Origin: Herpetosiphon geysericola
Lineage (GTDB): Bacteria; Chloroflexota; Chloroflexia; Chloroflexales; Herpetosiphonaceae
Reading direction: 5' to 3'
NCBI RefSeq assembly: GCF_001306135.1
Contig: NZ_LGKP01000015.1
Span: 270,334-334,333 of the forward strand
DNA length: 64,000 nt
A program made the translations under genes and the position numbers. Below the pieces are notes generated by a model. That model worked only from the letters and a program-made list of their open reading frames with translations. It did not search any database and was not told the DNA's origin. Shown one piece after another: positions 6,738-16,065 of this stretch (its first letter is position 1; each line of letters starts with the position of its first letter).

Positions 6738-9356
6738 ATGGGTTTTCTGCAACAATCTGATTCTAATCCATTACCAACGCTGCCGATTGAACAGCAAGCG
6801 ACGGCTTGGAATAACGCATTAACCCAGTTTGTGAGCTGGATTGCCAATGAAAGCCTCGCTTGCGAAAGCCTTGTGTCCTATTTCAAACCGTGGCTGAGCA
6901 ACCTTACCTCATGGCTTTTATTCCTGCCGACCGATCCGAAAACCCTGCTGCAAAGCTTCGTCATTGGCCAGCACGAACTATACCAAGTAGTACCTCAATC
7001 AATTCGTTTGGCTTGGCTCGAAACCCATTATTTTAATGCAGCCCACGCGTTGCAAACGCCGCAACGCTTGGCGAATCCTGCTGAAGCTGGTTTGCTGTTG
7101 CCGCCGAGCACTGCGCCAATTTGGTTGATTCCACTTCAAGCCTATGGCCGTTTATGGGGCATTGTGTTGCTGGAAGTTGCTGAGGCTAGCCCACCGCGCC
7201 AACATCCTCTCTATACGATGCTTGCCCAAGCAATTGCTAACCTTAGTTTGCACCTTGATGCCCGTTATGCTCGCGAGTATGAAGTCCAAGCCTACCAACG
7301 GATGCATATGATGAGCGCATCGTCGCATATTTTGGCCCATACTGGCTTGAATTTGGATCGCATGCTTTTGGCGTTGAGCAAGCATTTATGCGAGCATTTT
7401 AGCGATGGCTGTATGCTGCAAATTTTGAGTATGGGCGAGACCAGTCATATTCAGCAAGAGATGTTTTATCATCAACAAGCCGATTATCGAACCCAGTTGT
7501 ATCGAATGTCAGCGGAGTGGGCAAATCATTTAGCTGCTGATTCGTTGCGCAATCAGGTATTAATTTCCAATCAAGCTTTAGCATTAAATATTTACGAACA
7601 TCAAACAATTTTACAAGCTAGTGAGTTTCAATCGCTGCTTGGTACATATCAACTCAACAGTGTTTTAATTGTAGGCTTATATTGGAATGATCATCCAGTT
7701 GGTGTATTAACCTTATTGCGTACCCATATCAATTTACCATTTATGCAAGAAGATTTGGATATTGCGCGTGATATTGGTACTCGTTTTGTAGAAGCGCTTG
7801 AACAAACCAGGTTATATACCGAATTGCATGAACAAGAGCAAGCATTAATGTTGATGGTACGTCGTTTAGAAGAACAGGTTGAAGAACGCACCAATGCCTT
7901 ATCAACAACCAATGTCCAGCTCAATCGTGAACTAGATCGCCGGCGCAATACCGAAAAAGCCTTAGTCGAAAGCCAAGCGCTATTACGTAGCTTTTACGAA
8001 AGCACGCCAGTGATGATGGGTGTGGTAGAAATTACGCCTGAAGCTGATTTAGTGTTGCTGGCAGCAAATACCATGACAATTAAACAATGGTGTTTGGCAG
8101 CTAATTATTGTGAAATGACGATGAGCGAGCTAGGGATTCCGCGAAGCGATATTGATCGCTGGATTCAATTTTTTCAGCGCAGTCGCACCAAAGGCCAACC
8201 AGAACATTTTGATTATGCAGATCCATTTGATTCAACGATTATGTATAAAGCAACCTTAAGCCCAGTTGTCACAAGCTCGCCAATTGATCAGCGTTTTTGT
8301 TTTGTGCTCGACGATATTACTGAAAGCCGAAATTTACAACAATCGTTGGAAGAAAGCAAACGTTTGGTCGAGCAAATTAATAATTCAATTCCATGTATTG
8401 TCTATATGTATGATGTGCGAATTAATCAAGTTACCTATATCAATCGTTCATTGAGTTCGATGCTTGGCTATGAAATAGATGAAATGGTGGGAATGGAAGA
8501 AATGGATTTGCGTAGTTTAATTCATCCTGATGATTTGATTGAAATTGATGCCTATCTGCCAAGTCTCTATAATTCAAAACCTGGCACGATTATCCAAAAT
8601 CGCTTTCGGATTAAGCATCGTGATGGTCAATGGCATTGGATTGTGAGCTATGATACAGTATTTGAAAGTGATGAAACTGGTTATGCAACCTCAGTTTTAT
8701 CTGCTTTGCAAGATGTAACTGAACTCTATTTGCATCGTGAACAATTGCAAGCATCGTTGCAAGAAAAAATGGTGCTGCTGCAAGAGATTCACCATCGAGT
8801 TAAAAATAATTTGCAAATTGTTTCTAGTTTGCTTAATTTGCAAGCACGTCAGATTAGCGATGTATCTACTCGTGATCGCTTTTTGGAAAGCCAAAGCCGC
8901 ATTCATGCCATGGCGTTAGTTCACGAACAGCTATATCGTTCATCAGATTTGCGTTCGATTGATTTGGCTGAATATATTAAACACTTAGTGCAATTTTTTC
9001 GCCGTTCGCATACTAATCGGCCTACAATTTCAGTTCAGGTTATGCTTGAACCAATTACGCTTAATACTGATACAACCATTCAAATAGGATTAATTATCAA
9101 TGAACTCTTGACGAACAGTTTTAAACATGCTTTTATTGCGCGAGCAAGCGGCACGATTTGGCTCAAAGGAACTAGTAATCAACAGCATGTTGAGCTTGAA
9201 ATTGGCGATGATGGGATTGGACTTCCAGCCGATCGTGCAACCTCGAACTCCATGGGGCTTGAATTGGTCTATGCCCTGATTCGACAGTTGGGTGCCACAA
9301 TCCAGCAACTTTCAACGTCTGGCACAGTCTTTAAGTTAACAATTCCATACAAATAA
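6738..9356 (+). CDS. Sensor histidine kinase, GAF-PAS-PAS-HisKA_2
   Basis: 872 residues with no membrane segment, so a cytosolic sensor. A GAF-like region covers about 190-355, followed by a coiled coil (LEEQVEERTNAL, about 375-400), two PAS domains (about 405-530 and 545-665), a HisKA_2 dimerisation domain with EIHHRVKNNLQ (phospho-acceptor H686) and a HATPase with N-box NELLTNSFKH near 788 and G1 box DDGIGLP. HisKA_2/HWE kinases often pair with stand-alone regulators. Here the REC-PAS-GGDEF-EAL gene begins 13 bases downstream, so phosphotransfer to its receiver is the likely route. Confidence 0.93.
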   Translation: MGFLQQSDSNPLPTLPIEQQATAWNNALTQFVSWIANESLACESLVSYFKPWLSNLTSWLLFLPTDPKTLLQSFVIGQHELYQVVPQSIRLAWLETHYFNAAHALQTPQRLANPAEAGLLLPPSTAPIWLIPLQAYGRLWGIVLLEVAEASPPRQHPLYTMLAQAIANLSLHLDARYAREYEVQAYQRMHMMSASSHILAHTGLNLDRMLLALSKHLCEHFSDGCMLQILSMGETSHIQQEMFYHQQADYRTQLYRMSAEWANHLAADSLRNQVLISNQALALNIYEHQTILQASEFQSLLGTYQLNSVLIVGLYWNDHPVGVLTLLRTHINLPFMQEDLDIARDIGTRFVEALEQTRLYTELHEQEQALMLMVRRLEEQVEERTNALSTTNVQLNRELDRRRNTEKALVESQALLRSFYESTPVMMGVVEITPEADLVLLAANTMTIKQWCLAANYCEMTMSELGIPRSDIDRWIQFFQRSRTKGQPEHFDYADPFDSTIMYKATLSPVVTSSPIDQRFCFVLDDITESRNLQQSLEESKRLVEQINNSIPCIVYMYDVRINQVTYINRSLSSMLGYEIDEMVGMEEMDLRSLIHPDDLIEIDAYLPSLYNSKPGTIIQNRFRIKHRDGQWHWIVSYDTVFESDETGYATSVLSALQDVTELYLHREQLQASLQEKMVLLQEIHHRVKNNLQIVSSLLNLQARQISDVSTRDRFLESQSRIHAMALVHEQLYRSSDLRSIDLAEYIKHLVQFFRRSHTNRPTISVQVMLEPITLNTDTTIQIGLIINELLTNSFKHAFIARASGTIWLKGTSNQQHVELEIGDDGIGLPADRATSNSMGLELVYALIRQLGATIQQLSTSGTVFKLTIPYK

Positions 9357-9369
9357 AGGATTTTGCGCA

Positions 9370-11478
9370 ATGAGTAAAGCAAGTATTGTGATAGTTGAAG
9401 ATGAAGTGATTGTGGCCTTGGATATGCAGCAGGCGCTCAGGGCGGCTGGCTACAATGTGATTGGCAGCTTTAGCCGTGGCGAAGATGCGCTGGATTTTAT
9501 TGCCCAACAATGCCCTGATTTGGTTGTGATGGATATTCATTTGCAGGGCAAGCTTGATGGAATTAGCACCGCCGAGCAGTTGCAAAAAGTTTATGGCCTG
9601 CCGATTATTTATCTGACCGCCTATTCCGATTCGGAAACCTTGGGCCGTGCCAAAGCAACCGAGCCATATGCCTACTTGGTCAAGCCGTTTGAAGATCGTG
9701 ATTTGCTGAGCGCAATCGAGATGGGCTTATATCGCCATCGGGTTGATCAGCGCTTGCGGCGGATGGAGCGGTTGTATTCAAGCACCTTGAATAGTGTTGA
9801 TGATGCAATTATTACAACCGATATTGAAGGCTTGATCAAATTTGCTAACCCGACTGCGAGCAACTTACTCCGCGTGCCGAACGATGCGTTAGTGGGGCAA
9901 TTTATTGGCGATGTGGTAAAACTCCTTGATCGTGAAAGCCAAATGATCTATCAATTTGATCTCGAATCCTTAATTCAGCAACCAAATCATCATCTTCTAT
10001 TACCTCGTCAAATGTTGGTGAACGATCAAGAACAATTGATGGTTGCTCCAAGTATTTCGCAAATTCGCGAAGAAGATGATCGGATTGCTGGGATCGTCTT
10101 GGTATTGCGTGATATGCGCGATCTTGATGCTGCTGAAGAGCATATTCGCCATCAGGCAATGCACGATGCCCTAACTGGCTTATCAAATCGAAATGTGTTT
10201 ATCAATCGCTTGCAATATATTCTTGATCATTATCATTTGCAACATCATCACGCTGTGCTGTTTATCGATCTTGATCGTTTTAAAGTTATCAACGATAGCT
10301 TAGGCCATATTGTTGGCGATAAATTACTCATTCAAGTTGGTCAACGTTTAGAACGTTGTATTCGCTCGCATGATTTAGTTGCGCGCTTAGGTGGCGATGA
10401 ATTTACGATTTTGCTCGATGGAATTAATGATCTACACGATGTATTGCGCATAACCGATCGTTTATTAACCGTTGTTGCCGAGCCATATCATATTGATGGC
10501 TATAAAGTATTTACTGCGGCCAGCATTGGGATTGTGGTGATCGACGATCATTACAAGCATTATCACGAAGTATTGCGCGACGTAGATAGCGCAATGTATC
10601 GGGCGAAATCGCAGGGCCGTGGTTGTCGGGCAGTGTTCGATGCTGAAATGCATGTTGAGGCCTTGCGCACGTTGCAGGTTGAGGTTGAATTGCGGCGTGC
10701 GGTTGAGCGTAACGAATTGTGCTTGCACTATCAGCCAATTATCAAGCTGGCAACTGGCGAATTGTCGGGCTTTGAAGCTTTGTTGCGTTGGAATCACCCA
10801 ACCCAAGGCGTGATTGGCCCAGCCTCGTTTTTTGCAATTGCCGAAGAAACTGGCATTTTGGCCCAAATTGGCTGGAAGCTGTTGCGCGAATCGTGCGAGC
10901 AAGTTTGGGCTTGGCAAACCGAGTTTCAGTTTCATCCGCCCTTGGAATTAAGCGTTAACTTTACCCATCGCCAATTTTTTCAGGCCAATTTAATTCAACA
11001 AGTGCACACTATTTTGGCTGAAACTGGCATGCCCGCTCGGCATTTATGCGCCGAAATTACCGAAGGTGTGATGATGCAAAGCAATCGGGCGGTTGAGGTG
11101 ATGCGCGAATTGCATGAGATGGGCGTGCAAGTGCATATCGACGATTTTGGCACGGGCTATGCTTCGCTGAGCTTGTTGCATGGCGCGCCAATCGATGTTT
11201 TAAAAATCGATCGAGCTTTTATTCATAGCGAAGGTGGGGCCAGTAACCATTCAATTGCCCAATTGATTAGCTTGGTGGCGCGTTCATTGGGCTGTGCTGT
11301 GGTTGCTGAAGGTGTTGAAGATGCCAAAACTGCCCAAATGTTGATTGAAATGGGCTGTGATTTTGGCCAAGGCTGGTGGTATTCCAAGGCGTTGCCGCCA
11401 GAAGAAGCCCACGCGTTAATTAGCCGTTTTGCTCAAGGCCATGTGATGGTTCCGCTCAATGCCAATGTTGCTCAATAG
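9370..11478 (+). CDS. Response regulator with PAS, GGDEF and EAL domains
   Basis: 702 residues. The receiver domain (about 1-120) has acidic residues E10/D11, phospho-acceptor D55 and the YLVKPF lysine. A PAS domain follows (about 135-255). The GGDEF motif is intact at 341-345, with a possible inhibitory RxxD site (RSHD) five residues before it. The EAL domain keeps EAL at 469-471, the metal/catalytic motifs SVNFTHRQF, CAEITEG, HIDDFGTGYA and LKIDRAF, and AEGVE. Both cyclase and phosphodiesterase activities are therefore possible, and c-di-GMP turnover would be switched by the adjacent kinase. An AAAGGA site precedes the ATG. Confidence 0.94.
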   Translation: MSKASIVIVEDEVIVALDMQQALRAAGYNVIGSFSRGEDALDFIAQQCPDLVVMDIHLQGKLDGISTAEQLQKVYGLPIIYLTAYSDSETLGRAKATEPYAYLVKPFEDRDLLSAIEMGLYRHRVDQRLRRMERLYSSTLNSVDDAIITTDIEGLIKFANPTASNLLRVPNDALVGQFIGDVVKLLDRESQMIYQFDLESLIQQPNHHLLLPRQMLVNDQEQLMVAPSISQIREEDDRIAGIVLVLRDMRDLDAAEEHIRHQAMHDALTGLSNRNVFINRLQYILDHYHLQHHHAVLFIDLDRFKVINDSLGHIVGDKLLIQVGQRLERCIRSHDLVARLGGDEFTILLDGINDLHDVLRITDRLLTVVAEPYHIDGYKVFTAASIGIVVIDDHYKHYHEVLRDVDSAMYRAKSQGRGCRAVFDAEMHVEALRTLQVEVELRRAVERNELCLHYQPIIKLATGELSGFEALLRWNHPTQGVIGPASFFAIAEETGILAQIGWKLLRESCEQVWAWQTEFQFHPPLELSVNFTHRQFFQANLIQQVHTILAETGMPARHLCAEITEGVMMQSNRAVEVMRELHEMGVQVHIDDFGTGYASLSLLHGAPIDVLKIDRAFIHSEGGASNHSIAQLISLVARSLGCAVVAEGVEDAKTAQMLIEMGCDFGQGWWYSKALPPEEAHALISRFAQGHVMVPLNANVAQ

Positions 11479-11633
11479 GAGATTTTTCAATCCAAAAGGG
11501 TATATTGACATAACAGTGTGGTGGTTTGAGTTCTCAGTGGGGAGCAATTCGGTAATATTGGGCGGCAATTGCACAGATTGATGATTGATTGGCTGCTACA
11601 AAAAGAGGTTGAATTTTGCTTATGCTGTTATGT

Positions 11634-11652
11634 TAGTGCTACGATAGCACTA
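11634..11652. terminator. Short inverted repeat between convergent genes
   Basis: TAGTGCT and AGCACTA flank ACGAT in the 230-base gap between the convergent EAL regulator and NarL-type genes. The position suits a bidirectional terminator, but the stem is short and no T tract follows on either strand. Confidence 0.3.
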
Positions 11653-11708
11653 GAATAATGGCTGTCAAATTTCCCTTCTTGCCTTCAACTCTCTTCTCAT
11701 AACCTAAA

Positions 11709-12350
11709 TTACGGTTCGATCATGCCGCGGCGAATAGCATATTTAACCAAGTCGGTGCGATCGTGGAGGTCGAGTTTTTCCATAATATTGGTGCGATGGC
11801 TTTGCACAGTTTTGACGCTAATGACCAATTGGGCAGCAATTTGGCGGTTGGTCAAGCCTTCGGCGACCAATTTCAACACCTCTAATTCACGCTCGGTCAA
11901 ATCGGCAAACTTTACGGTATCGCTATCGCCCAACTGGTTGAGTTTGGCAATCAAGGCGGGGTCGAGATACGAATCGCCACGTTGCACAGCGCGAATTGCC
12001 GAAACCAGCTCGGTAGCGGCGGCGCGTTTAAGCACATAGCCAGTTGCGCCAGCTCGCAGCGCCTCCTTGAGATATTCTTCGCCTTCGTGCATGCTCAAAA
12101 AGATGACTTTGGTTTCTGGCGAGCGCGAACGAATTTCGCGAGCTGCGGCAAGGCCGTTCATGCCAGGCATGGCAATATCCAAAACAGCCAAATCGGGGTG
12201 CAAGGCATCGGCCAAATCGACAGCTTCAGTTCCATCGTTGGCGGTGCCTACGACCCGAAAATCGGGTTGGGCTTCCAAGACCATGCGCACGCCATCGCGC
12301 ATGACAGCGTGATCGTCGGCCAATAAAATTGTTATTTCGGCAATTGCCAT
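11709..12350 (-). CDS. NarL/LuxR-type response regulator
   Basis: 213 residues. The receiver has the acidic pair D12/D13, phospho-acceptor D58 in VLDIAMPG and a conserved lysine in GYVLKRA. The C-terminal LuxR helix-turn-helix includes LTERELEVLKLVAEGLTNRQ and SVKTVQSHRTNI. It acts as a DNA-binding transcription factor. The partner kinase gene ends 11 bases upstream, so the two form a standard two-component operon. No target can be deduced. Confidence 0.95.
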   Translation of the reverse strand: MAIAEITILLADDHAVMRDGVRMVLEAQPDFRVVGTANDGTEAVDLADALHPDLAVLDIAMPGMNGLAAAREIRSRSPETKVIFLSMHEGEEYLKEALRAGATGYVLKRAAATELVSAIRAVQRGDSYLDPALIAKLNQLGDSDTVKFADLTERELEVLKLVAEGLTNRQIAAQLVISVKTVQSHRTNIMEKLDLHDRTDLVKYAIRRGMIEP

Positions 12351-12361
12351 AGCACAATCCT

Positions 12362-13402
12362 TTAGGCGGCGCTGGCTTGGGTAACTGGCTCTAGGGGAAC
12401 GGTAATTGTCAATTCGGTGCCAATGCTTGGGGCACTATCAATCACCATTGTTCCGCCGAGCAGGTTAATCCGCTCATACATCCCGAACATGCCGACCCCA
12501 CGGCCATCACGCTCGGGATTGATTGTATTGGGATCGAAGCCAACGCCATTATCTTCAACCCTAGCCCGTACAATTTGGGGATTGGTGAGGTCAATATCGA
12601 CCTCAACATACGAGGCTTGAGCGTGTTTTACAATATTGCTGAATGCTTCTTGGAGCATGCGATAGAGTGCAGTTTCGACGGCTGAGGGCAAGCGCCGTTC
12701 CTCTCCACGCACCTGCACATCAACCCGAATGCCGCGATGGGCTAGACGTTCTGCTGCTTGGGCGCGCACGGCGGCAGCCAAGCCAAGGTCGTCAAGCTGC
12801 GATGGACGTAAATCGGCAATAATCGTGCGCACGCCTTCGAGTGTATTTCCCGCCAAATCGCGTAGGCCGATCAGCCGTTCACGAACTGCTTGCGCTTGTG
12901 GATTCTGGGCGGCAGTTTCTGCATAGATCACCAAGGTTGCTAGTGATTGAGCCGTGTCGTCGTGCAATTCACGGGCGATCCGTCGCCGTTCTTCTTCTTG
13001 AGCATTGATCACCTGCTGGGTTAGGCGCTCGGTCAAGGCACGTGAACGCTCGATTGCCCGTGTGTCGTCCTCAACTTGATCAAGCATTGCATTGAAGGCT
13101 TGCGAAAGTTGGGCAATTTGGGTATCGCCAGCGCTGGTTTGGGGCACGCGCACGCTCAAATCGCCGTCGGTAACCCGTTCGGCAGCAATTTGCAGATTGG
13201 TGAGTGGGCCTAAGGCTACTCGCAAAACCACATAATTGACCGCCACGCTTAGTACGACTCCGATCAACGAAAAAACAACCGTCAAGGTCAGGCCTTCGGT
13301 TGTTGCTAAGCGGCGCGTGATTGCGGTGCCAGCGATTGCGCCTAAACAAACTATTGCACTATTGCCAATTAAAATCTGGTAAATCAGTGGTATCCGTCGC
13401 AT
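12362..13402 (-). CDS. NarL-family sensor histidine kinase (HAMP-HisKA_3)
   Basis: 346 residues. Two membrane helices lie at about 8-29 and 41-64 with only about 10 residues between them, so there is no sizeable extracellular sensor domain. A HAMP linker follows (about 65-115), then HisKA_3 with EERRRIARELHDDTAQSL (phospho-acceptor H147) and a HATPase with VEDNGVGFDP and GRGVGMFGMYERI. The short loop suggests sensing within the membrane, as in LiaS-type kinases (analogy only). Co-transcribed with the LuxR regulator downstream. Confidence 0.93.
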   Translation of the reverse strand: MRRIPLIYQILIGNSAIVCLGAIAGTAITRRLATTEGLTLTVVFSLIGVVLSVAVNYVVLRVALGPLTNLQIAAERVTDGDLSVRVPQTSAGDTQIAQLSQAFNAMLDQVEDDTRAIERSRALTERLTQQVINAQEEERRRIARELHDDTAQSLATLVIYAETAAQNPQAQAVRERLIGLRDLAGNTLEGVRTIIADLRPSQLDDLGLAAAVRAQAAERLAHRGIRVDVQVRGEERRLPSAVETALYRMLQEAFSNIVKHAQASYVEVDIDLTNPQIVRARVEDNGVGFDPNTINPERDGRGVGMFGMYERINLLGGTMVIDSAPSIGTELTITVPLEPVTQASAA

Positions 13403-13457
13403 AGCTGTATTGTATCATCAACCATCAATCTTTTAAATCAAGATTGAGCCCTAGATT

Positions 13458-13793
13458 TTAGCCCAATAGAATCAGCAGAACAACCCCAATGCCAGCGGCG
13501 CAGCCAAGCAAGACCAAGGCATAGGCCAAACGCGCAAAGTGCCATGGCATCCAGCTAAAGCGCAGGCTCAGCAAATCACGCAGGCTGCGCCGATAGCGAT
13601 GATGGTGATTTGGCGTTCGTTGCACTGCTAAAGCATAGACCGCGATTAATCCAGCCACGCAACTATGCACAATTGTTTGCAAGATCAAAGCCCATGAAAA
13701 TGGCTGCCAAAACACGTTAATCACGGCTGCGCTGGCGATCAAGGCAGCAGCAAGCCAAAATAGCGTAACAAAGCGGATTTTTGTTCGTAGCAC
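13458..13793 (-). CDS. Small membrane protein of unknown function
   Basis: 111 residues with three hydrophobic segments (about 8-28, 34-57 and 87-110) and a His/Arg-rich loop (NHHHRYRRSLRD) between the last two. The start is a GTG preceded by GAGGA. It lies 55 bases upstream of the two-component kinase on the same strand and could be an accessory protein of that system, but this is inferred from position only. Family not recognised. Confidence 0.7.
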   Translation of the reverse strand: MLRTKIRFVTLFWLAAALIASAAVINVFWQPFSWALILQTIVHSCVAGLIAVYALAVQRTPNHHHRYRRSLRDLLSLRFSWMPWHFARLAYALVLLGCAAGIGVVLLILLG

Positions 13794-13810
13794 ATCATCC
13801 TCGCAGTGCT

Positions 13811-13846
13811 AAAACAAAATACGGACGTAGAGTGTTCTACGTCCGT
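13811..13846 (-). terminator. Rho-independent terminator of the tRNA-Asp unit
   Basis: On the minus strand an 11-bp perfect stem (ACGGACGTAGA/TCTACGTCCGT) with a 4-base loop is followed by ATTTTGTTTT. It lies six bases after the CCA of the promoter-distal tRNA. Confidence 0.88.
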
Positions 13847-13852
13847 ATCGTC

Positions 13853-13929
13853 TGGCGGGCCCGAGGGGATTCGAACCCCCGATCTCCACTGTGACAGAGT
13901 GGCATGTTAGGCCGCTACACCACGAGCCC
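13853..13929 (-). tRNA. tRNA-Asp (GTC), copy 2
   Basis: A 77-nt cloverleaf. The acceptor stem pairs GGGCTCG with CGGGCCC, the anticodon arm is CCACT-CTGTCAC-AGTGG with anticodon GTC, the T loop GGTTCGAATCC is present, and the 3' CCA is encoded. It is identical to the copy 34 bases upstream. Protein-like frames across this region are artefacts of the duplicated tRNA. Confidence 0.97.
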
Positions 13930-13963
13930 CGATCAGGTTGTTGTTGCGCTGGCAGATAAAAAT

Positions 13964-14040
13964 TGGCGGGCCCGAGGGGATTCGAACCCCCGATCTCCAC
14001 TGTGACAGAGTGGCATGTTAGGCCGCTACACCACGAGCCC
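13964..14040 (-). tRNA. tRNA-Asp (GTC), copy 1
   Basis: The promoter-proximal of two identical 77-nt tRNA-Asp genes, with the same GTC anticodon and encoded CCA. A good promoter lies at 14072-14100 and a terminator follows the second copy, so both are processed from one transcript. Confidence 0.97.
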
Positions 14041-14071
14041 GCGTTTTTGCTTGCCTCGCGACAACGGGGAT

Positions 14072-14100
14072 ATACTACCACAGACTCGTTTTTTTTGCAA
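14072..14100 (-). promoter_or_regulatory. Promoter of the tRNA-Asp pair
   Basis: On the minus strand TTGCAA (-35, 14095-14100) is separated by exactly 17 bases from TAGTAT (-10, 14072-14077), placing the transcript start about 25 bases before the first tRNA. The sequence after -10 is GC-rich (CCCCGTTG), as in stringently controlled promoters. Confidence 0.8.
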
Positions 14101-14244
14101 ATGGAATGAATCAGTCAGAACCTAAGCCTTAAAATCGCTAGCGATTTCTCGTCACATTAAAAAAGGATTCTAGCCTTACTTTTGCTGTAGCTTGGGAAGT
14201 TAAGATTGCGATTGCTGGATTGCTAATGGGCGGATTTCAAGGTT

Positions 14245-14340
14245 GTTTCGCCACCCTTCCGTCCCGCCCCGGCGGGAAACGCCGGGGATTTTCATCCTCC
14301 TGCCCCCCAAATAGCTGTTTTGTGGATTATTTGGGGTGAT
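14245..14340. repeat. Dispersed repeat A, copy 2
   Basis: Carries GTTTCGCCACCCTTCCGTCC, then a CCCGCCCCGGCGGG stem, AACGCCGGGG, TTTTCATCC, CCTGC, CCCCCAAATA and TGTGGATT, the same order of blocks as at 49343 and (in part) 2454. It fills the gap between the tRNA promoter and the end of the cation efflux gene. Nothing else is recognised in 14101-14411. Confidence 0.65.
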
Positions 14341-14411
14341 TCTAATTCCCAATGCTGTGATTTTACCTAGTTCTTTAGCTCGTGTGATGAGGGTATAAGC
14401 AATATTGAATA

Positions 14412-15329
14412 TCAATTAATCGGTTCGTGATTAACCCGATCTAAGCCTTCATCATCCCAAGCGGCTGGGTCTTCGAGTGGTTCGAGATGGGTGATTGCAT
14501 GGCTATCGGGCAGCGCTGCGGCAATCGCCAACTCGATTGTTTCACAAACATCATGGCCCTTTTGCACGCTCCACGAGCCTGGTACAAGCACATGCAACGA
14601 AACAAAGCGCCGTGGACCGGCCACGCGAGTGCGCAGCGCATGAAATTCTAAGCCCCGTTGGCGATAACGCGCCAGAATATCTTCAATCACTGCTTGATCT
14701 TCGTCGGATAGGGCGCTATCAAGCAAGCCGTATCCCGATTCGCGCAGAATTCGAAAGCCAATCCAGATAATATGCAAGGCCACAGCGATGGCAATCAATG
14801 GGTCAAGTACGAGCCAGCCAGTTATTTTGGTCAGTAAAATCCCACCAATTACGCCAACCGTTGTCCATACGTCGGTAAATAAGTGATGCGCATCAGCTTG
14901 GAGGGTAATGGAGCGTAGGCGTTTGCCAGCCCGCATAATAATCCAAGCAACGCCACCATTGATTGCAGTGGCCAAAATCGAAAGCCCTAAGCCAAGATCG
15001 AGCCGTGTGATCTCGGTTGGATTTAAAACGCGGGGCCAGGCTGTCCAGATGATGCTGCCCGCAGCGAGCATAATCAACATGCCTTCTAGGCCGCTAGCAA
15101 AATATTCAGCTTTGGTGTGGCCGAAGGCATGGTCGTGGTCGGGCGGGCGCATGGCGATGGTCAACATCCACAAGGCCATCATGGCGGCAATTAAATTAAC
15201 AACTGATTCAGCAGCATCCGAAAAAAGCCCGATTGATCCAGTCAAAAGATACGCGCCAAACTTCAACCCAATCGTGATGCATGCAGCAGCAATTGATAAT
15301 AAAGCATAGCGCTGTTTTCCACTTAACAT
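14412..15329 (-). CDS. Cation diffusion facilitator family transporter
   Basis: 305 residues. Six membrane helices are followed by a C-terminal cytosolic domain (about 210-290). The first metal-site helix has DAAESVVN (D38), HDHAFGHTKAEYF follows at about 65-77, and the fifth-helix site is DAHHLFTD (H149, D153). The HxxxD second half suggests Zn, Cd or Co rather than Mn, although the first half is DxxE. It exports divalent metal using the proton gradient. The start lies 3 bases after the upstream DUF1992 gene, so the two are co-transcribed. Confidence 0.93.
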   Translation of the reverse strand: MLSGKQRYALLSIAAACITIGLKFGAYLLTGSIGLFSDAAESVVNLIAAMMALWMLTIAMRPPDHDHAFGHTKAEYFASGLEGMLIMLAAGSIIWTAWPRVLNPTEITRLDLGLGLSILATAINGGVAWIIMRAGKRLRSITLQADAHHLFTDVWTTVGVIGGILLTKITGWLVLDPLIAIAVALHIIWIGFRILRESGYGLLDSALSDEDQAVIEDILARYRQRGLEFHALRTRVAGPRRFVSLHVLVPGSWSVQKGHDVCETIELAIAAALPDSHAITHLEPLEDPAAWDDEGLDRVNHEPIN

Positions 15330-15332
15330 AAC

Positions 15333-15881
15333 TTATAGGGCGCTTTCTAAGGCCCGCAATTCGCGTTCATAGACAACAAGCCCAACCCGCAACTTGTCGT
15401 TGGGCACCATTGCATTGAGCTGATGAATGATCGTATTGAGATCACGCACCCAAATATGCAACTCTTGGCGTAGCCGTTCTTGCTCGTTGAAGCTGGTCGT
15501 TGCCCATGTTTCACGATTATTGCGCAACCAAATTTGGTAGCGATTCATGTGGTTATTATAATCGTGTTGGGCAGAACCCCATGGCGAGCCTTGCTCATTG
15601 CCTTTCATCACCCGAAAAGCCATACGCATGTCGGCGGGAATATACATATCGTCGTTTAAATCGATTGGCTGGCCTTCGCCGGGCAAATTATCAAACATGC
15701 CATCTTCCATGGCTGCTTGAATGCGCTGTTCGGCAATTGAGCCAGCGCGTTGAGCGGTGAGCGATGGGCCGCGTTTCGGTTTTTCTGCTTCGCTCAGCGT
15801 TTCGCTTGGTGTTTGTGGTTTGGTTTTGCCTAAAGTACGGCTTTGCTCACGGAATCGGTCAAGAAATGGATTGTCGCTCAT
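15333..15881 (-). CDS. DUF1992 (DnaJ homologue subfamily C member 28-like) protein
   Basis: 182 residues when started at MSDNPFLDRF, which has AAGGGGG 9 bases upstream; a longer frame to 16031 would run through the intergenic promoter and was not chosen. The C-terminal half is the DUF1992 domain: AEQRIQAAMEDGMFDNLPGEG followed by IPADMRMAFRVMKGN. The family is conserved from bacteria to the eukaryotic DNAJC28, but its biochemical role is unknown. Its N-terminus is charged and probably disordered. First gene of a pair with the cation transporter. Confidence 0.85.
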   Translation of the reverse strand: MSDNPFLDRFREQSRTLGKTKPQTPSETLSEAEKPKRGPSLTAQRAGSIAEQRIQAAMEDGMFDNLPGEGQPIDLNDDMYIPADMRMAFRVMKGNEQGSPWGSAQHDYNNHMNRYQIWLRNNRETWATTSFNEQERLRQELHIWVRDLNTIIHQLNAMVPNDKLRVGLVVYERELRALESAL

Positions 15882-16065
15882 GCTAAAACCCCCTTGTGAC
15901 GCTGCTTGCCAGTTCAATTGCCCCATGCGCTTGCCCTTGCTACAGCATATGTGCAGAATATCACAAAGATTTGCGAAAGACAAGGTTATCAACAAGCCTA
16001 CTGTTTTGAGAAATTTGCTACAATGATCCAAATTAGATGCCTATTTGGCTAGTTGGAGGCTATCG

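Noticed and set aside
13809..14081. A 90-codon minus-strand frame with a perfect internal duplication
   Set aside because: The duplicated protein sequence is only the translation of the two identical tRNA-Asp genes.
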